The notes under the pieces were generated by a model, which saw only the letters and a program-made list of their open reading frames with translations, was not told the DNA's origin and searched no databases. A program made the position numbers and the translations under genes. A DNA stretch of 64,000 nucleotides, from positions 1,859,501 to 1,923,500 of the forward strand of contig JAHCHX010000001.1 of NCBI GenBank assembly GCA_026129545.1, given 5' to 3'. Source of the DNA: Saprospiraceae bacterium (GTDB lineage: Bacteria; Bacteroidota; Bacteroidia; Chitinophagales; Saprospiraceae). Of the stretch, positions 39,765 to 49,261 are shown one piece after another (within the stretch, counting starts at the first letter, position 1; each line of letters opens with the position of its first letter).

Positions 39765-40526
39765 TTACTGCTCTGCAAAAATTTTCTCTAAAGCATTGAG
39801 ATAGACCTTGCTATCGCGGGCACCAGTCACGGCATATTTTCTGTTGAAAAGAAAAAATGGCACGCCCGTGACGCCTATTTGATGAGCGTCGTCAATATCC
39901 TTGTTTACTTCGTCGGCGTACTCGTTGTTGGCGAGTGCCAATTTTACTTCACTTGAGTCGAGGCCTATCTCTGTTCCGATTTGAATCAATGTTTGATGGT
40001 CTGCGGTGTTTTTCCCTTCAAGGAAATATGCGGCAAACAATCTTTCTTCCGCTTTGTCTTGCAGGCCGTGCTTTTTGGCCAAGTGCGAGAAGCGGTGTGC
40101 ATCGAAAGAATTGGCCACCACAGCCTTGTCAAATTGATAGGTCAAGCCCACCGTTTTTGCCATATCCACGACGTACGACATGGCTTCGTCGGTCTTTTCA
40201 AGAGACCATCCTTTGCTTTCGGCCAGCGACTGCCTCACGCTTTTGGTAGTGTCAGTCACCAAATCGGGGTCGAGTTGGAAACTTTTCCACACTACCTCGA
40301 CCTTTTCTCGATGCGGGAATTGTGATAGGGCTTCCTCGAATTTTCTTTTGCCAATGTAGCAAAATGGACACATCACGTCCGACCAGATTTCTACTTTCAT
40401 TTTTGTTGTTGTGCTTGTTATTAGAAAATTAGTTGTGCTGTCAGGCGCTTGGCATGAGGCATTGGTAGTGGTGACAAAAAGGATAAGTAGAAGCAATAAA
40501 ATTGCCCTGAGTTCGGAAATAATCAT
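39765..40526 (-). CDS. DsbA/FrnE-family thioredoxin-fold oxidoreductase
   Basis: DsbA-like (FrnE subgroup) protein. The core begins at ATG 40400 with KVEIWSDVMCPFCYIGKRKF, holding the CPFC redox motif, and ends with GVTGVPFFLFNRKYAVTGA, including the cis-Pro. FrnE proteins are usually cytoplasmic disulfide isomerases. Here the frame runs upstream to ATG 40526, and the added 42 residues read like a signal sequence (AILLLLLILFVTTTNASC), possibly a lipobox. The protein may therefore be exported. I give the longer form; the shorter one (40400) is the alternative. It lies upstream of the peroxiredoxin leader, in the same direction. Confidence 0.85.
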   Translation of the reverse strand: MIISELRAILLLLLILFVTTTNASCQAPDSTTNFLITSTTTKMKVEIWSDVMCPFCYIGKRKFEEALSQFPHREKVEVVWKSFQLDPDLVTDTTKSVRQSLAESKGWSLEKTDEAMSYVVDMAKTVGLTYQFDKAVVANSFDAHRFSHLAKKHGLQDKAEERLFAAYFLEGKNTADHQTLIQIGTEIGLDSSEVKLALANNEYADEVNKDIDDAHQIGVTGVPFFLFNRKYAVTGARDSKVYLNALEKIFAEQ

Positions 40527-40612
40527 AGATTAAATGGAAAAGGACTCACAGATGGAGATGTCAACGGAACAAGGTTTCGGGGAAAGGGTTGACGTGAGCG
40601 AGTAGATTTTTG

Positions 40613-40655
40613 TAAAAAAAATGCGAGAGCCACTCTACTGGGAGTGACTCTCGCA
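40613..40655 (-). terminator. Intrinsic terminator of rpoD
   Basis: TGCGAGAGTCACTC and GAGTGGCTCTCGCA pair over 14 bp with one mismatch (stem 40622-40655), followed on the minus strand by a run of T. It lies 25 bp after the sigma-factor stop. Confidence 0.9.
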
Positions 40656-40679
40656 CGAATGGAATATAAGGAGGCGTGA

Positions 40680-41549
40680 TTAAGCGCCCAAGTATGTTTT
40701 CAGCAGCTTGCTTCGGCTTGTCGCACGCAACTTGTTGATGGCCTTGTCTTTGATTTGGCGAACCCGCTCGCGGGTGAGGCCAAATTTGTCGCCGATGTCT
40801 TCCAGCGACATGGGGTGCTCCACGCCGATACCAAAATATAGTTTGATAACATCGCATTGGCGGTCGGTGAGGGTGCCCAACGAGCGTTCTATCTCGCGGC
40901 GGAGCGAGTCGGCATATTCCAGATGCGCGTCGGTGCCGGGCATGGTGTTGTTTTCGAGCACGTCGAGCAGCGAGTTGTCCTCGCCTTCCACGAAGGGGGC
41001 ATCCATGGAGACGTGGCGAGCGGCCACGCCAAGGGTGGTTTCCACCTCGTCGGTGGTGATTTCGAGCAGTTCGGCAAGCTCTTCGGGGCTGGGTTCGCGC
41101 TCGAAGGTTTGTTCCAGTTCGGAAAATGCTTTGTTGATTTTGTTGAGGGAGCCTACTTTGTTGAGCGGCAAACGCACGATGCGGCTTTGCTCTGCCAACG
41201 CTTGAAGGATACTTTGACGAATCCACCACACGGCGTAGGAGATGAACTTGAAGCCGCGGGTTTCGTCGAAACGCTGGGCTGCCTTGATGAGACCGAGGTT
41301 GCCTTCGTTGATGAGGTCAGAAAGGCTAAGTCCTTGGTTCTGATATTGTTTGGCGACAGAAACGACAAAACGAAGGTTGGCTTTTGTCAATTTTTCGAGA
41401 GCTATCTGGTCGCCTTGTTTGATGCGTTTGGCGAGATCTACTTCGTCTTCGGGGGTGAGGAGGTCCACTTTGCCAATTTCTTGCAGATATTTTTCAAGCG
41501 ACTGGCTTTCACGGTTGGTAATGGACTTCGTAATCTTAAGTTGCCTCAT
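40680..41549 (-). CDS. rpoD: Primary sigma factor RpoD/SigA (Bacteroidota type)
   Basis: Housekeeping RNA polymerase sigma factor of 289 aa, the short form lacking region 1.1 that is typical of this phylum. It begins [35 protein letters not shown] (region 1.2), then region 2 ([47 protein letters not shown]), region 3 ([16 protein letters not shown]) and region 4 ([29 protein letters not shown]). It should recognise the TAnnTTTG promoters noted in this window. It has its own promoter (41581-41612) and terminator. Confidence 0.97.
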   Translation of the reverse strand: MRQLKITKSITNRESQSLEKYLQEIGKVDLLTPEDEVDLAKRIKQGDQIALEKLTKANLRFVVSVAKQYQNQGLSLSDLINEGNLGLIKAAQRFDETRGFKFISYAVWWIRQSILQALAEQSRIVRLPLNKVGSLNKINKAFSELEQTFEREPSPEELAELLEITTDEVETTLGVAARHVSMDAPFVEGEDNSLLDVLENNTMPGTDAHLEYADSLRREIERSLGTLTDRQCDVIKLYFGIGVEHPMSLEDIGDKFGLTRERVRQIKDKAINKLRATSRSKLLKTYLGA

Positions 41550-41580
41550 GTGCAGATGCTGTGTTGAATTTTTTCGGCTG

Positions 41581-41612
41581 CAAAGTTATGATTTTCAACC
41601 TGCCGATGTCAA
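41581..41612 (-). promoter_or_regulatory. Promoter of rpoD
   Basis: TTG (41610-41612), 21 bases, then TAACTTTG (41581-41588): a full match to TTG-N19..21-TAnnTTTG, 32 bp upstream of the rpoD ATG. Confidence 0.75.
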
Positions 41613-41772
41613 GTTTTTTTCAACTTAGACGTGGGTTGATGTTTTTCGTTGCAAAAATTTTCGGTAAAAGGAATTTGAAACGGCTTTAATTAAATTTTGT
41701 TTCGAGCAAGCGTGCCGGGCGTTCTTTGAAATAATATTTTTTGAAGGTTGTTAACACCAGTGGGTTTGGCCA

Positions 41773-41832
41773 GAGGTGTTTGTGGGGATGCTCGTTTGAG
41801 ACAGTGAAAAAGTCTTCGCCCACAAACATCTC
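41773..41832. repeat. Inverted repeat downstream of the deiminase gene
   Basis: GAGGTGTTTGTGGG (41773-41786) and CCCACAAACATCTC (41819-41832) pair with one mismatch around a 32-base loop. It lies 18 bp beyond the deiminase stop. No long T-run follows, so its status as a terminator is uncertain. The rest of the 300-base gap up to rpoD shows only the rpoD promoter. Confidence 0.65.
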
Positions 41833-41850
41833 ATAGCCTGTTCAAATGTT

Positions 41851-43641
41851 CTATTTAACCACCAATTTTTTCAAGATGTTCTGGTTGCCCGTTTGAAGCT
41901 GCACGAAATAGGTGCCGGGCATAAAGCGTGCCGCATCTATGAAGTAGTTGGATGGGCCTGCCGGGAACTCTCCGCCAAAAACGTGTTCGACCATCTGGCC
42001 TAGTGCGTTGAATACCCAAATGTTGCCCGATGTCTTGGCGGTGGTGGATACGGGTATGACCGTGATGGCCGATGCTGGGTTGGGATAAATGTCGAGAAGT
42101 TGTGCCTTTGGGCTTTCTGTGGTGCTGACGGTTTCAGTGGTGCAAAAATGCCAATGTCCTTTGGGTGCTGGCAGGGGGCGTGCGAGTGTTTTGCCATTGT
42201 TGGCGGTTCCTTCTATGTAGTAGTACACAGTGCTGCCGTCGGGTTGGAGCGGGATGTAGCCCTTGTGCGTCCAAGTAGTGTCATCAAGCGGGTAGTAGGG
42301 CAGGTCGGCGGATTGCCAGGGACCGTCGGGGGTGTTGGCGTAGTAGATTTTCGCCGAGGCGATACCGCTTTTGTGCTGCAAGGTGGCCCATACGGGGTAT
42401 CCGAGCGGCCAATCGGCGTTGTCCATGCAGGAAGGAAGTTCTTGGTGGACGATGCGCAAAGGGTCGGCCACGCCGACTTCTTTGGTGATGCAGTGTATGG
42501 CGCCGAGGGAAGGAATGATGGCGTTGGAGTTGATACCGACAATGTTGTAGCCGGGAAGCGCCCCTTCCCAGATGCGTCTGGCGGTTGTGTCGAATTTTTC
42601 CTCGTAAAAAGGAACAATGACGGTTTTGTTGACAAAAACGGCGTTCGCGTAGGTGCGGTAGTTGCCTCCATTGTTCGGGTACAGATTGTTGTGCGGGGGC
42701 ATGGGGATGCGGACGACTTTGTAGGGAGTGCCAAAAGAAGAGGTAAAATTATTGAGCACATATTGGATATTGGCCTCTATTTGAGGGCCATCGGCCACGC
42801 CTGTGGGATATTGACCTACCATGATTGTCTCTTCGTCGAGCAGTTTCATGTGCATATCTATGTGATGAATGGCATCGTATGGGAGCGTGTCCATTTTGAT
42901 GTAGCGTCTGATTCCCATGAAGTCTTGGATAATGTCGTCAATCTGCGGCTCGGTTTTGGGGCTTACGCCGTATTTGTTGCCAAACTTGTTCTCGTCGAGT
43001 ATGAGTTCGGAAGAGAAAGCTGTCCCCATGCCATCGGACATAAAATTGCCGCCCGTGTTCACCAAATCGTTTGGTGCAAGTAAGGTTCTGTAAAGCGGCA
43101 CGTTGAAATAAGGCGCAAGGGTGGTGGACATGGTGTCGTCTCGAGGGCGGGTAGGGCGGTTGTAAATCCAGTCAACAAACAGAAGTGAGTCCACGTCGTT
43201 GGCATACACGCAATTGGGACCATAGTCACGTATCCAAATTGAATTATTGGGCACGACAACGAACTCTACGTTGGAGGAAATATCCACGTTGGCTGCCGTC
43301 AGCATACTTTGGGCATTTGTGACGGTGCTTTGGCTCCCGCAATTGATGACCACGCGACATTCCTCTCTGGCTGCTCTGACGATTTCGGTCAGTATGCTTA
43401 GCCATTGACTGTTGCCGTTCCAAGTGATAAGCAAGGCTTGCAATTCTTCCCACTCTGCCATGGTGCGCACGGGTGCGGAGGGCGGGTCGGTGAATCCGCT
43501 TTGCGGCAATTGGCTCGGCGCTTTTAAGTGGGGCAACATGAGTTTTTCCTCTTCGGTGAGGTAGCGCGGCAGATGAGGGGTCGTTTGGGCGGAAAGTTGA
43601 GCCGCAAAGAGGAGGGCAAGGAAAGCGTAGAGTAGTTTCAT
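41851..43641 (-). CDS. Secreted agmatine/peptidyl-arginine deiminase with T9SS sorting domain
   Basis: Guanidino-group hydrolase of the agmatine deiminase/PPAD family, 596 aa from ATG 43641 with the signal peptide LLYAFLALLFAAQLSAQ. The catalytic core spans about 60-400: WIRDYGPNCVYA with the substrate-binding Asp, DLVNTGGNFMSDGMG, HIDMHMKLLDEETIMVG with the catalytic His, and the nucleophile in LGAIHCITKEVG. A beta domain follows (about 420-510), then a C-terminal T9SS sorting domain (LLDIYPNPASAITVIPV ... PGTYFVQLQTG). As a secreted enzyme it may citrullinate external peptides or use free guanidines; which of these is not decidable here. Confidence 0.93.
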   Translation of the reverse strand: MKLLYAFLALLFAAQLSAQTTPHLPRYLTEEEKLMLPHLKAPSQLPQSGFTDPPSAPVRTMAEWEELQALLITWNGNSQWLSILTEIVRAAREECRVVINCGSQSTVTNAQSMLTAANVDISSNVEFVVVPNNSIWIRDYGPNCVYANDVDSLLFVDWIYNRPTRPRDDTMSTTLAPYFNVPLYRTLLAPNDLVNTGGNFMSDGMGTAFSSELILDENKFGNKYGVSPKTEPQIDDIIQDFMGIRRYIKMDTLPYDAIHHIDMHMKLLDEETIMVGQYPTGVADGPQIEANIQYVLNNFTSSFGTPYKVVRIPMPPHNNLYPNNGGNYRTYANAVFVNKTVIVPFYEEKFDTTARRIWEGALPGYNIVGINSNAIIPSLGAIHCITKEVGVADPLRIVHQELPSCMDNADWPLGYPVWATLQHKSGIASAKIYYANTPDGPWQSADLPYYPLDDTTWTHKGYIPLQPDGSTVYYYIEGTANNGKTLARPLPAPKGHWHFCTTETVSTTESPKAQLLDIYPNPASAITVIPVSTTAKTSGNIWVFNALGQMVEHVFGGEFPAGPSNYFIDAARFMPGTYFVQLQTGNQNILKKLVVK

Positions 43642-43750
43642 GCTGAAAAGATTTGACCACAAAATTCTGCTTTTTGCGGCACAATTGTCAAGCAACGTTC
43701 GAGCCTGTCAAAAATTTGCTTTTCGTCCCCGACGACGGGCGGTTGGACAC

Positions 43751-43782
43751 AAAAAAAGCGGCACGCCATTGCGCACCGCTTG
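43751..43782 (-). terminator. Intrinsic terminator of the Crp/Fnr gene
   Basis: On the minus strand AAGCGGTGCGC-AATG-GCGTGCCGCTT folds into an 11-bp stem with two G-U pairs and is followed by TTTTT. It lies about 120 bp after the regulator's stop codon. Confidence 0.75.
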
Positions 43783-43900
43783 AACAAAACCCATTCTATC
43801 GTATGAAGCAAAACTGTTAACCTGAGTTGGCAGACGGTTCATTGGTGAAGATGAGGTGCTATTGTTTGTCCAATTGCCGAGCATCCAAAACCCCGCATAA

Positions 43901-44587
43901 TTAAACGACCAATGGAAGGGCGTTCAAATCGCGGAACAAAATCTTTTTCCGATTGAAATACAGCACGTTGGAGCGTTTGAGTTGATTGAGGACAGCGGTG
44001 ACCATCTGGCGGCTCGTGCCGGTGAGGTCTGCTATGTCTTGGTGGGTCATGTTGTGTTTTACGAGCGTCTCGAAACCAACTTGTCGCCCTTGTTCCACAC
44101 CCATTTGATGCAGGTATTCAAGGATGCGGCTTTTTGAGTCTTTCAACACCACCTTTTCCAGTTGTGTTTCGGTGTAGCGGAGGCGTTCTCCAAGGAAATG
44201 CAATAGCGACTGAGCAAAGGCGAAGTTGTTTTTCATGATTGCCAGCAATGTGTTTGCATCAAATTCGACGACTTCCACTTGGTCGTCCATCGCGTAGGCA
44301 AAGTCGCGGCGCTGGGTTTCGCCTGTCAGGCACGACTCTCCAAAAAGATTGCCACCCCGCACCACATATTTTATGATGTCTTTTTTCTCGGCATGCACAG
44401 CCACTTTTACCAACCCTTTCAGCAAAAAATAGACTTTGTTGGCCGCTTGGCCGGGCTTATAGAGCACTTGATGTTTTCCAAAAGAATTAATCGTGGCAGC
44501 ACGTTGCAAAATCATTCGTTCATCAGAGGAAAGCACCGCGAAAAGCGGGCTGTTCTCCAAAACGGGCAAAGTAACTTTCTTATCCAT
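43901..44587 (-). CDS. Crp/Fnr-family transcriptional regulator
   Basis: Regulator of 228 aa. The N-terminal cNMP-binding-type beta barrel (about 15-130) contains LYKPGQAANKVYFLLKGLVKVAV and GGNLFGESCLTGETQRRDFAYAM, close to the GE...R phosphate-binding cassette. A dimer helix follows, and the C-terminal winged helix (about 150-220) has NMTHQDIADLTGTSRQMVTAVLNQLKR as helix-turn-helix. No Fnr-type N-terminal Cys cluster is seen, so it is not an oxygen-sensing Fe-S Fnr. The effector is unknown. It is transcribed away from the ECF sigma gene. Confidence 0.94.
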   Translation of the reverse strand: MDKKVTLPVLENSPLFAVLSSDERMILQRAATINSFGKHQVLYKPGQAANKVYFLLKGLVKVAVHAEKKDIIKYVVRGGNLFGESCLTGETQRRDFAYAMDDQVEVVEFDANTLLAIMKNNFAFAQSLLHFLGERLRYTETQLEKVVLKDSKSRILEYLHQMGVEQGRQVGFETLVKHNMTHQDIADLTGTSRQMVTAVLNQLKRSNVLYFNRKKILFRDLNALPLVV

Positions 44588-44816
44588 GTTCAGCAGTTGT
44601 GTTTAGTTCGGTCACGTTTCTGCACATTAGGACAACGCCTCTTTCAAAATCCCCTACCTTTTCGGAAAAAATTATTTTTTGTCTGCTATTTTCCAAAAGG
44701 TCAAATCAAGCATAAATCTTCTTTTTGACAAACCATGTTCGTTTTTAGCGTAAAATTTTGACAAAAAATTCCGTTTGATACGATTTTGTTTCACCTTTGC
44801 CGAATAAAAATTTTTT

Positions 44817-45422
44817 GTGAGTTCTCAACCCGACATTTTGGAGCAACAATGGCTGGCCGCGCTCCGGGCAGGTGACGAAAGCGCCTTGCGCCGGATTTTC
44901 GACCGTTACTACCCCTCTTTGCTCGGCGATATTTACCGAGTGGTGCCGGACGAGAACACCTGCGAAGACCTCGCGCAGGAAGTATTCGTGGAACTTTGGC
45001 GCAAGCGAACCGAACTGGACATTCACACCTCTTTAAGAGCTTACCTCCGGCGCTCCGCCGTCAATAGGGCGCTCAACTACCTGAAAAGCAACCGCCGCCT
45101 CCTATTTGACCAGTCCGAGCAGTTCGAGCAGGCTGCCGACGAATCCGGCAGTGACATCCGGCGCAAAATGGAACAGGAAAACCTCGAAGATGCGCTGCAC
45201 GCTGCCATCGAAACTTTGCCGGAAAAATGTCGCGTGGTGTTTTCACTCAGCCGTTTCGAGCAAATGAGCCACCGCGAAATCGCCGAACAACTCGGCATCT
45301 CGGTCAAAACCATCGAAAATCAAATTACCAAAGCCATGAAAATTTTGCGCGAGGCGCTCCTACGCCACGCCGAATTGTCGCCCGTTGTCATTTGGGCACT
45401 AAAATGCTGGTGGGAGGCGTAG
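44817..45422 (+). CDS. ECF sigma-70 factor (Bacteroidota expansion family)
   Basis: Extracytoplasmic-function sigma factor of 201 aa. Region 2 spans about 20-90 (ALRRIFDRYYPSLLGDIYRVVPDENTCEDLAQEVFVELWRKR) and region 4 about 125-185 (LPEKCRVVFSLSRFEQMSHREIAEQLGISVKTIENQITKAMKIL). The start is GTG at 44817; no ATG lies in a better place. The FecR-type anti-sigma gene follows 67 bp later, then an STN-containing TonB receptor and a DUF4249 lipoprotein. This is the standard cell-surface signalling layout in which the receptor releases the sigma factor when ligand is bound. Confidence 0.94.
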   Translation: MSSQPDILEQQWLAALRAGDESALRRIFDRYYPSLLGDIYRVVPDENTCEDLAQEVFVELWRKRTELDIHTSLRAYLRRSAVNRALNYLKSNRRLLFDQSEQFEQAADESGSDIRRKMEQENLEDALHAAIETLPEKCRVVFSLSRFEQMSHREIAEQLGISVKTIENQITKAMKILREALLRHAELSPVVIWALKCWWEA

Positions 45423-45489
45423 GGGGTAAGCGCCTCCCCGTTGTCTTAATGGTGACTACAACCAAAATCCCTCGAAAAACATCGAATCA

Positions 45490-46491
45490 ATGCAAGCGAA
45501 CGACGACTATATTCTCCTGCTGAGTAAGCAATTCTCCGGCGACATTTCTCCGGCAGAATCGGACGCGCTGCAATCTTGGCTCGCCCAATCGCCCGAACAC
45601 GCGCAACTCGCAGCCGAATTGCGCCAAGTTTGGGAAAAAACCGATGCCTTCGGCAAAACATTCTCCCCCAATCTCGATGCATCATTCCAACAAGTGCAGG
45701 CCAAAATCAAGGCTGCCGAACGCCCCCGAGCAAGGGTGGTTTCGTTTGGCCAACGCTGGCTCCGCGTGGCTGCGGCGCTGACACTCCTGCTCTCCGCTTT
45801 TTGGGCTTATCGCCAGCTTTCAGCCCCCTCAGAATCCCTGAAAATTATTGCCAACCGAGGCGACAAACAATTGGTGCTTCTGCCCGATGGCTCACGGGTG
45901 TGGCTGCGTGCCAACGGCCTGTTGGAGTATCCCGCCGAGTTCAGTGGCTCAGAGCGTCATGTAAAACTCTTAGGCGAAGCGTATTTCGAGATAGAACACA
46001 ATCCCACTCATCCTTTCGTGGTGGATTTGCCCAATGGTGATAGGGTGGAAGTGCTTGGCACCGAGTTTGGCGTTCGAGTATTGCCCGACCAAGGAAGCAC
46101 GGGTGTTTTCGTGCGCTCCGGCAAGGTCTTGTTTGCCCCCAAAGCAAGACCTCAAGGGGTAGTGCTGACGGCTCACCAAAAAGCGACCTATGTCCAAAAC
46201 GCCGCGCATATTATTGTGGATAAACACGCTACGCTCAACGAACTGGCATGGCAAAGGGGGGGCTTGGAATTTGTTGGCACCCCGATGGAAAAAGTCATCG
46301 CAGATATAGAAGCCCACTACAAAGTAAAAATAAGCCTCCGAAACACTTATATGCGAACTTGCCCGCACACCGCGCTGCACACCACACAGCCGATTGACAC
46401 CGTGCTGGAAAGCCTCGCCCTAGCCCACCATTTTCGGGTCTCGCGCCCGGCCCCCGGACAGTATGAACTGATGGGCGGTTCCTGCAAGTAA
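45490..46491 (+). CDS. FecR-family anti-sigma factor
   Basis: Single-pass inner-membrane regulator of 333 aa. The cytoplasmic N-terminus (about 1-85) binds the sigma factor (YILLLSKQFSGDISPAESDALQSWL). A membrane helix at about 92-108 (VAAALTLLLSAFWAYRQL) leads to the periplasmic FecR domain (about 120-215: GDKQLVLLPDGSRVWLRANGLLEYPAEFSGSERHVKLLGEAYFEIEH) and a C-terminal DUF4974-type domain (about 260-330: LEFVGTPMEKVIADIEAHYKVKISL). The periplasmic part receives the signal from the STN domain of the receptor encoded next. Confidence 0.94.
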   Translation: MQANDDYILLLSKQFSGDISPAESDALQSWLAQSPEHAQLAAELRQVWEKTDAFGKTFSPNLDASFQQVQAKIKAAERPRARVVSFGQRWLRVAAALTLLLSAFWAYRQLSAPSESLKIIANRGDKQLVLLPDGSRVWLRANGLLEYPAEFSGSERHVKLLGEAYFEIEHNPTHPFVVDLPNGDRVEVLGTEFGVRVLPDQGSTGVFVRSGKVLFAPKARPQGVVLTAHQKATYVQNAAHIIVDKHATLNELAWQRGGLEFVGTPMEKVIADIEAHYKVKISLRNTYMRTCPHTALHTTQPIDTVLESLALAHHFRVSRPAPGQYELMGGSCK

Positions 46492-46552
46492 AGTCGAAAT
46501 CCATTTTTCGGCTCAAGCGCCTTAACTTGCACCGTTTGTTTTTCCAAGCAAG

Positions 46553-49207
46553 ATGGTTGCACAAGTTAAGGCGCTTTTCATTTTTCCTCTTTTGTGCGCG
46601 GCGCACTTCGCCGCCGCGCAACAAACACTCCCGCAGACGGTTGACTTCGAATGCGAAAACTGCTTGCCAACCGAGGCGCTCGTCAAACTAAGCCGCCAAA
46701 CAGGGGTCAATATCGTATTTGGCGACCGTTTTTTCAACCAATGCGAGCGAATGGATATTCGGGAACGCGGCACCCCGTTTTTTACAGTGTTGGAAAAAAT
46801 CACGGCTTGCGCAAAAGTCTCCTACAAGGCCTCTGACAACCAAGTTGTTTTTTTTCGAAGAATTTCCAAATACACCCTGAGCGGATATGTGCAGGATGCC
46901 GAAACCGGCGAACGCCTCATGGGCGCTAGCATCCGAGCCAGCTCGGACAAAGGAGTCGGGTCCGTGAGCAACGAGTTTGGTTTTTTTAGCTTGAGATTGG
47001 ACGAAGGCGAGCAAAAAATCACGGTCGCCCTCATCGGTTATCGCAGTCAGCCCCTTCACCTGTTGCTCGCGGGCGACCGTTTCGCCACAGTGAAGATGCG
47101 CCCGAACATTGCCTTGCCGGAGGTGGTCATCTCAAATCTATCCGGCACCGACAGCCGATTGCAAAGCGTGGAAAGCCAGCAAAACCTTCCCCTCGGCGAA
47201 ATGCGCCAATTGCCCATGCCCGGCGGCGAGGCCGACCTGCTTCGCTTGGCTGCGCTCCAACCCGGTATCCTGACCGGCGTGGATGGGGTGGGAGGGCTTC
47301 ATGTGCGCGGGGGCAATGCCGACCAAAACCTCATCCTGCTCGACGACGTGCCCGTTTACAATCCCGGCCATGCGCTGGGACTATTTTCGATTTTCAACCC
47401 CGCGACGGTAAGCAACGCACGCATGTGGAAAGGCGATTTTCCGGCACGATACGGAGGGCGAGCGTCGTCAGTGGTGGATGTGCGCACGCGCGACGGCGAC
47501 CTTCAGCAATATCGCGCGGCGGCATCGGTCGGCTTGTTTGCTTCCTCGCTGACGGCGGAGGGGCCTATCGTGCGCGACCGCAGCGCCTTTTTGGTGTCGG
47601 GGCGCATCACCTATTTGGAGCCGTGGATTCGTTTTTTCAGCAAACGGGGCGACTTGGTCAATTTCTCCGGCGACAACGCGGGGTATCGTTTCTATGATTT
47701 GAACGCAAAATTGAACTACGTTTTCTCGGAGCGCAATCGCCTCTATTTTAGCGGCTATTTCGGCGGCGACGTTTTTCAGAACGACTTTGAACAACTCATC
47801 ATTGACCCCGAAGGGCTACAGGCCGACCGCTACCGCTTGAACACTGACTGGGGCAACCACATAGCGGCGCTGCGCTGGAACAACGTGACGAGCAAGAACC
47901 TGTTTGTCAATACCACGCTCCGATACAGCCGCTTTACTTACCAAAGCAGGCTGGGGCTTGACTCCAGATTCTATTACGCCAACGGACGAGAAACCGCCTT
48001 GGCGGATTACGGCCTTCTTTACCAGACGTTCATCCGAGACTGGTCGGGCAAAACAGATTTCACTTACTACCCCGATGATTTGCTGACGCTGCGCTGGGGC
48101 GGTTCATTCACGCTCCACGATTTCCGCCCAGGCGCCATCTCAGCCAACTTTCTGCACCCCGGGCAGTCGCCCATTTCCATTGACTCGCTTGCCAATTTGT
48201 TTGACAACAATGAAAAACTCGGTGCCGACGAGGCGGAAGCTTACATTGACGTGGAGCTTCATCCCACAAATAACTGGCGCATAGAAGCTGGCATGAACGC
48301 CTCGGCGTTTTCGGTGCGCAACACAAATTACAGGGCGCTGCTGCCGCGTTTTCGGCTCCACCACAGCGGCGCTCGCGGCTGGAGCCAGTGGGTAGGATTT
48401 CACCGCATGGCTCAATACCTACATCAAATCGGCTCTTTCAACATTAGTTTGCCTTTTGAGCTGTGGGTGCCATCCACGAGAAAAGTGCCACCAGAGGAAG
48501 TGCGACAAATCACGGCCGGTATCGGTTGGCAACACCGCGGCTGGGGCTGGCAGGTAGAAGGCTACTACAAAAATCTCGACAGGGCGCTGACCTTCTTGAC
48601 CACCAACGACGCATTAGTGACAGGTGGCGCCGAGGACGCGAGCGGTTGGGAAGACCGCATCGCGGTGGGCAGGGGCGAGAGCAAAGGCGTGGAAATCACG
48701 CTTGAAAAAACAACGGGCCTCACGACAGGCTCCATCGCCTACACTCTCTCCAACACCACCCGCCAGTTTCCAGAAATCAATTCCGGCAACGTGTTCCCCT
48801 TTCGCTACGATAGGCTCCACGACTTGAAAATAACCCTGAATCAACGCCTCGCGCGTTGGCTTGATGCCAGCGTGGTGTGGGCTTTTGCCACGGGCAACCC
48901 TATCACATTGGCTGGCGTGAAATACACGCACCAGTCACCCGAAAGCGACATCAAGCGCGAGGTAGTGGTCTTCACAGAAGTCAATGGCTACCGATTGCCC
49001 AGCTATCATCGGCTCGACTTGGGCCTCAATGCCCGATTTGCCTCTGGTCGGTTCTCGCATGGCATCAATCTCGGCGTTTACAACGCCTACAATCGCTACA
49101 ACCCTTTCTACCTTTATGTGGACTCGCGCAGCGGTGTGCAAGGGCGAGCGATTCAGTACACGTTGCTGCCGCTGTTGCCGTCGTTTCGATACGAAATCAA
49201 ATTTTAA
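46553..49207 (+). CDS. TonB-dependent receptor with STN and carboxypeptidase-regulatory domains
   Basis: Outer-membrane receptor-transducer of 884 aa. Order: signal peptide (ALFIFPLLCAAHFAAAQ); STN domain (about 28-85: NCLPTEALVKLSRQTGVNIVFGDRFF); CarboxypepD_reg domain (about 105-185: YTLSGYVQDAETGERLMGASI); plug (about 215-330: GEADLLRLAALQPGILTGVDGVGGLHVRGGNADQNLILLDDVPVYNP); and a beta barrel ending in FRYEIKF. The STN domain signals to the FecR protein encoded just upstream. The plug resembles the group paired with DUF4249 lipoproteins, as here. Ligand unknown. Confidence 0.94.
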   Translation: MVAQVKALFIFPLLCAAHFAAAQQTLPQTVDFECENCLPTEALVKLSRQTGVNIVFGDRFFNQCERMDIRERGTPFFTVLEKITACAKVSYKASDNQVVFFRRISKYTLSGYVQDAETGERLMGASIRASSDKGVGSVSNEFGFFSLRLDEGEQKITVALIGYRSQPLHLLLAGDRFATVKMRPNIALPEVVISNLSGTDSRLQSVESQQNLPLGEMRQLPMPGGEADLLRLAALQPGILTGVDGVGGLHVRGGNADQNLILLDDVPVYNPGHALGLFSIFNPATVSNARMWKGDFPARYGGRASSVVDVRTRDGDLQQYRAAASVGLFASSLTAEGPIVRDRSAFLVSGRITYLEPWIRFFSKRGDLVNFSGDNAGYRFYDLNAKLNYVFSERNRLYFSGYFGGDVFQNDFEQLIIDPEGLQADRYRLNTDWGNHIAALRWNNVTSKNLFVNTTLRYSRFTYQSRLGLDSRFYYANGRETALADYGLLYQTFIRDWSGKTDFTYYPDDLLTLRWGGSFTLHDFRPGAISANFLHPGQSPISIDSLANLFDNNEKLGADEAEAYIDVELHPTNNWRIEAGMNASAFSVRNTNYRALLPRFRLHHSGARGWSQWVGFHRMAQYLHQIGSFNISLPFELWVPSTRKVPPEEVRQITAGIGWQHRGWGWQVEGYYKNLDRALTFLTTNDALVTGGAEDASGWEDRIAVGRGESKGVEITLEKTTGLTTGSIAYTLSNTTRQFPEINSGNVFPFRYDRLHDLKITLNQRLARWLDASVVWAFATGNPITLAGVKYTHQSPESDIKREVVVFTEVNGYRLPSYHRLDLGLNARFASGRFSHGINLGVYNAYNRYNPFYLYVDSRSGVQGRAIQYTLLPLLPSFRYEIKF

Positions 49208-49261
49208 TACCTAATTTAATACCTAAAAAAGCCGCACCTTTGAGCCGCAAAACTGTCAACC

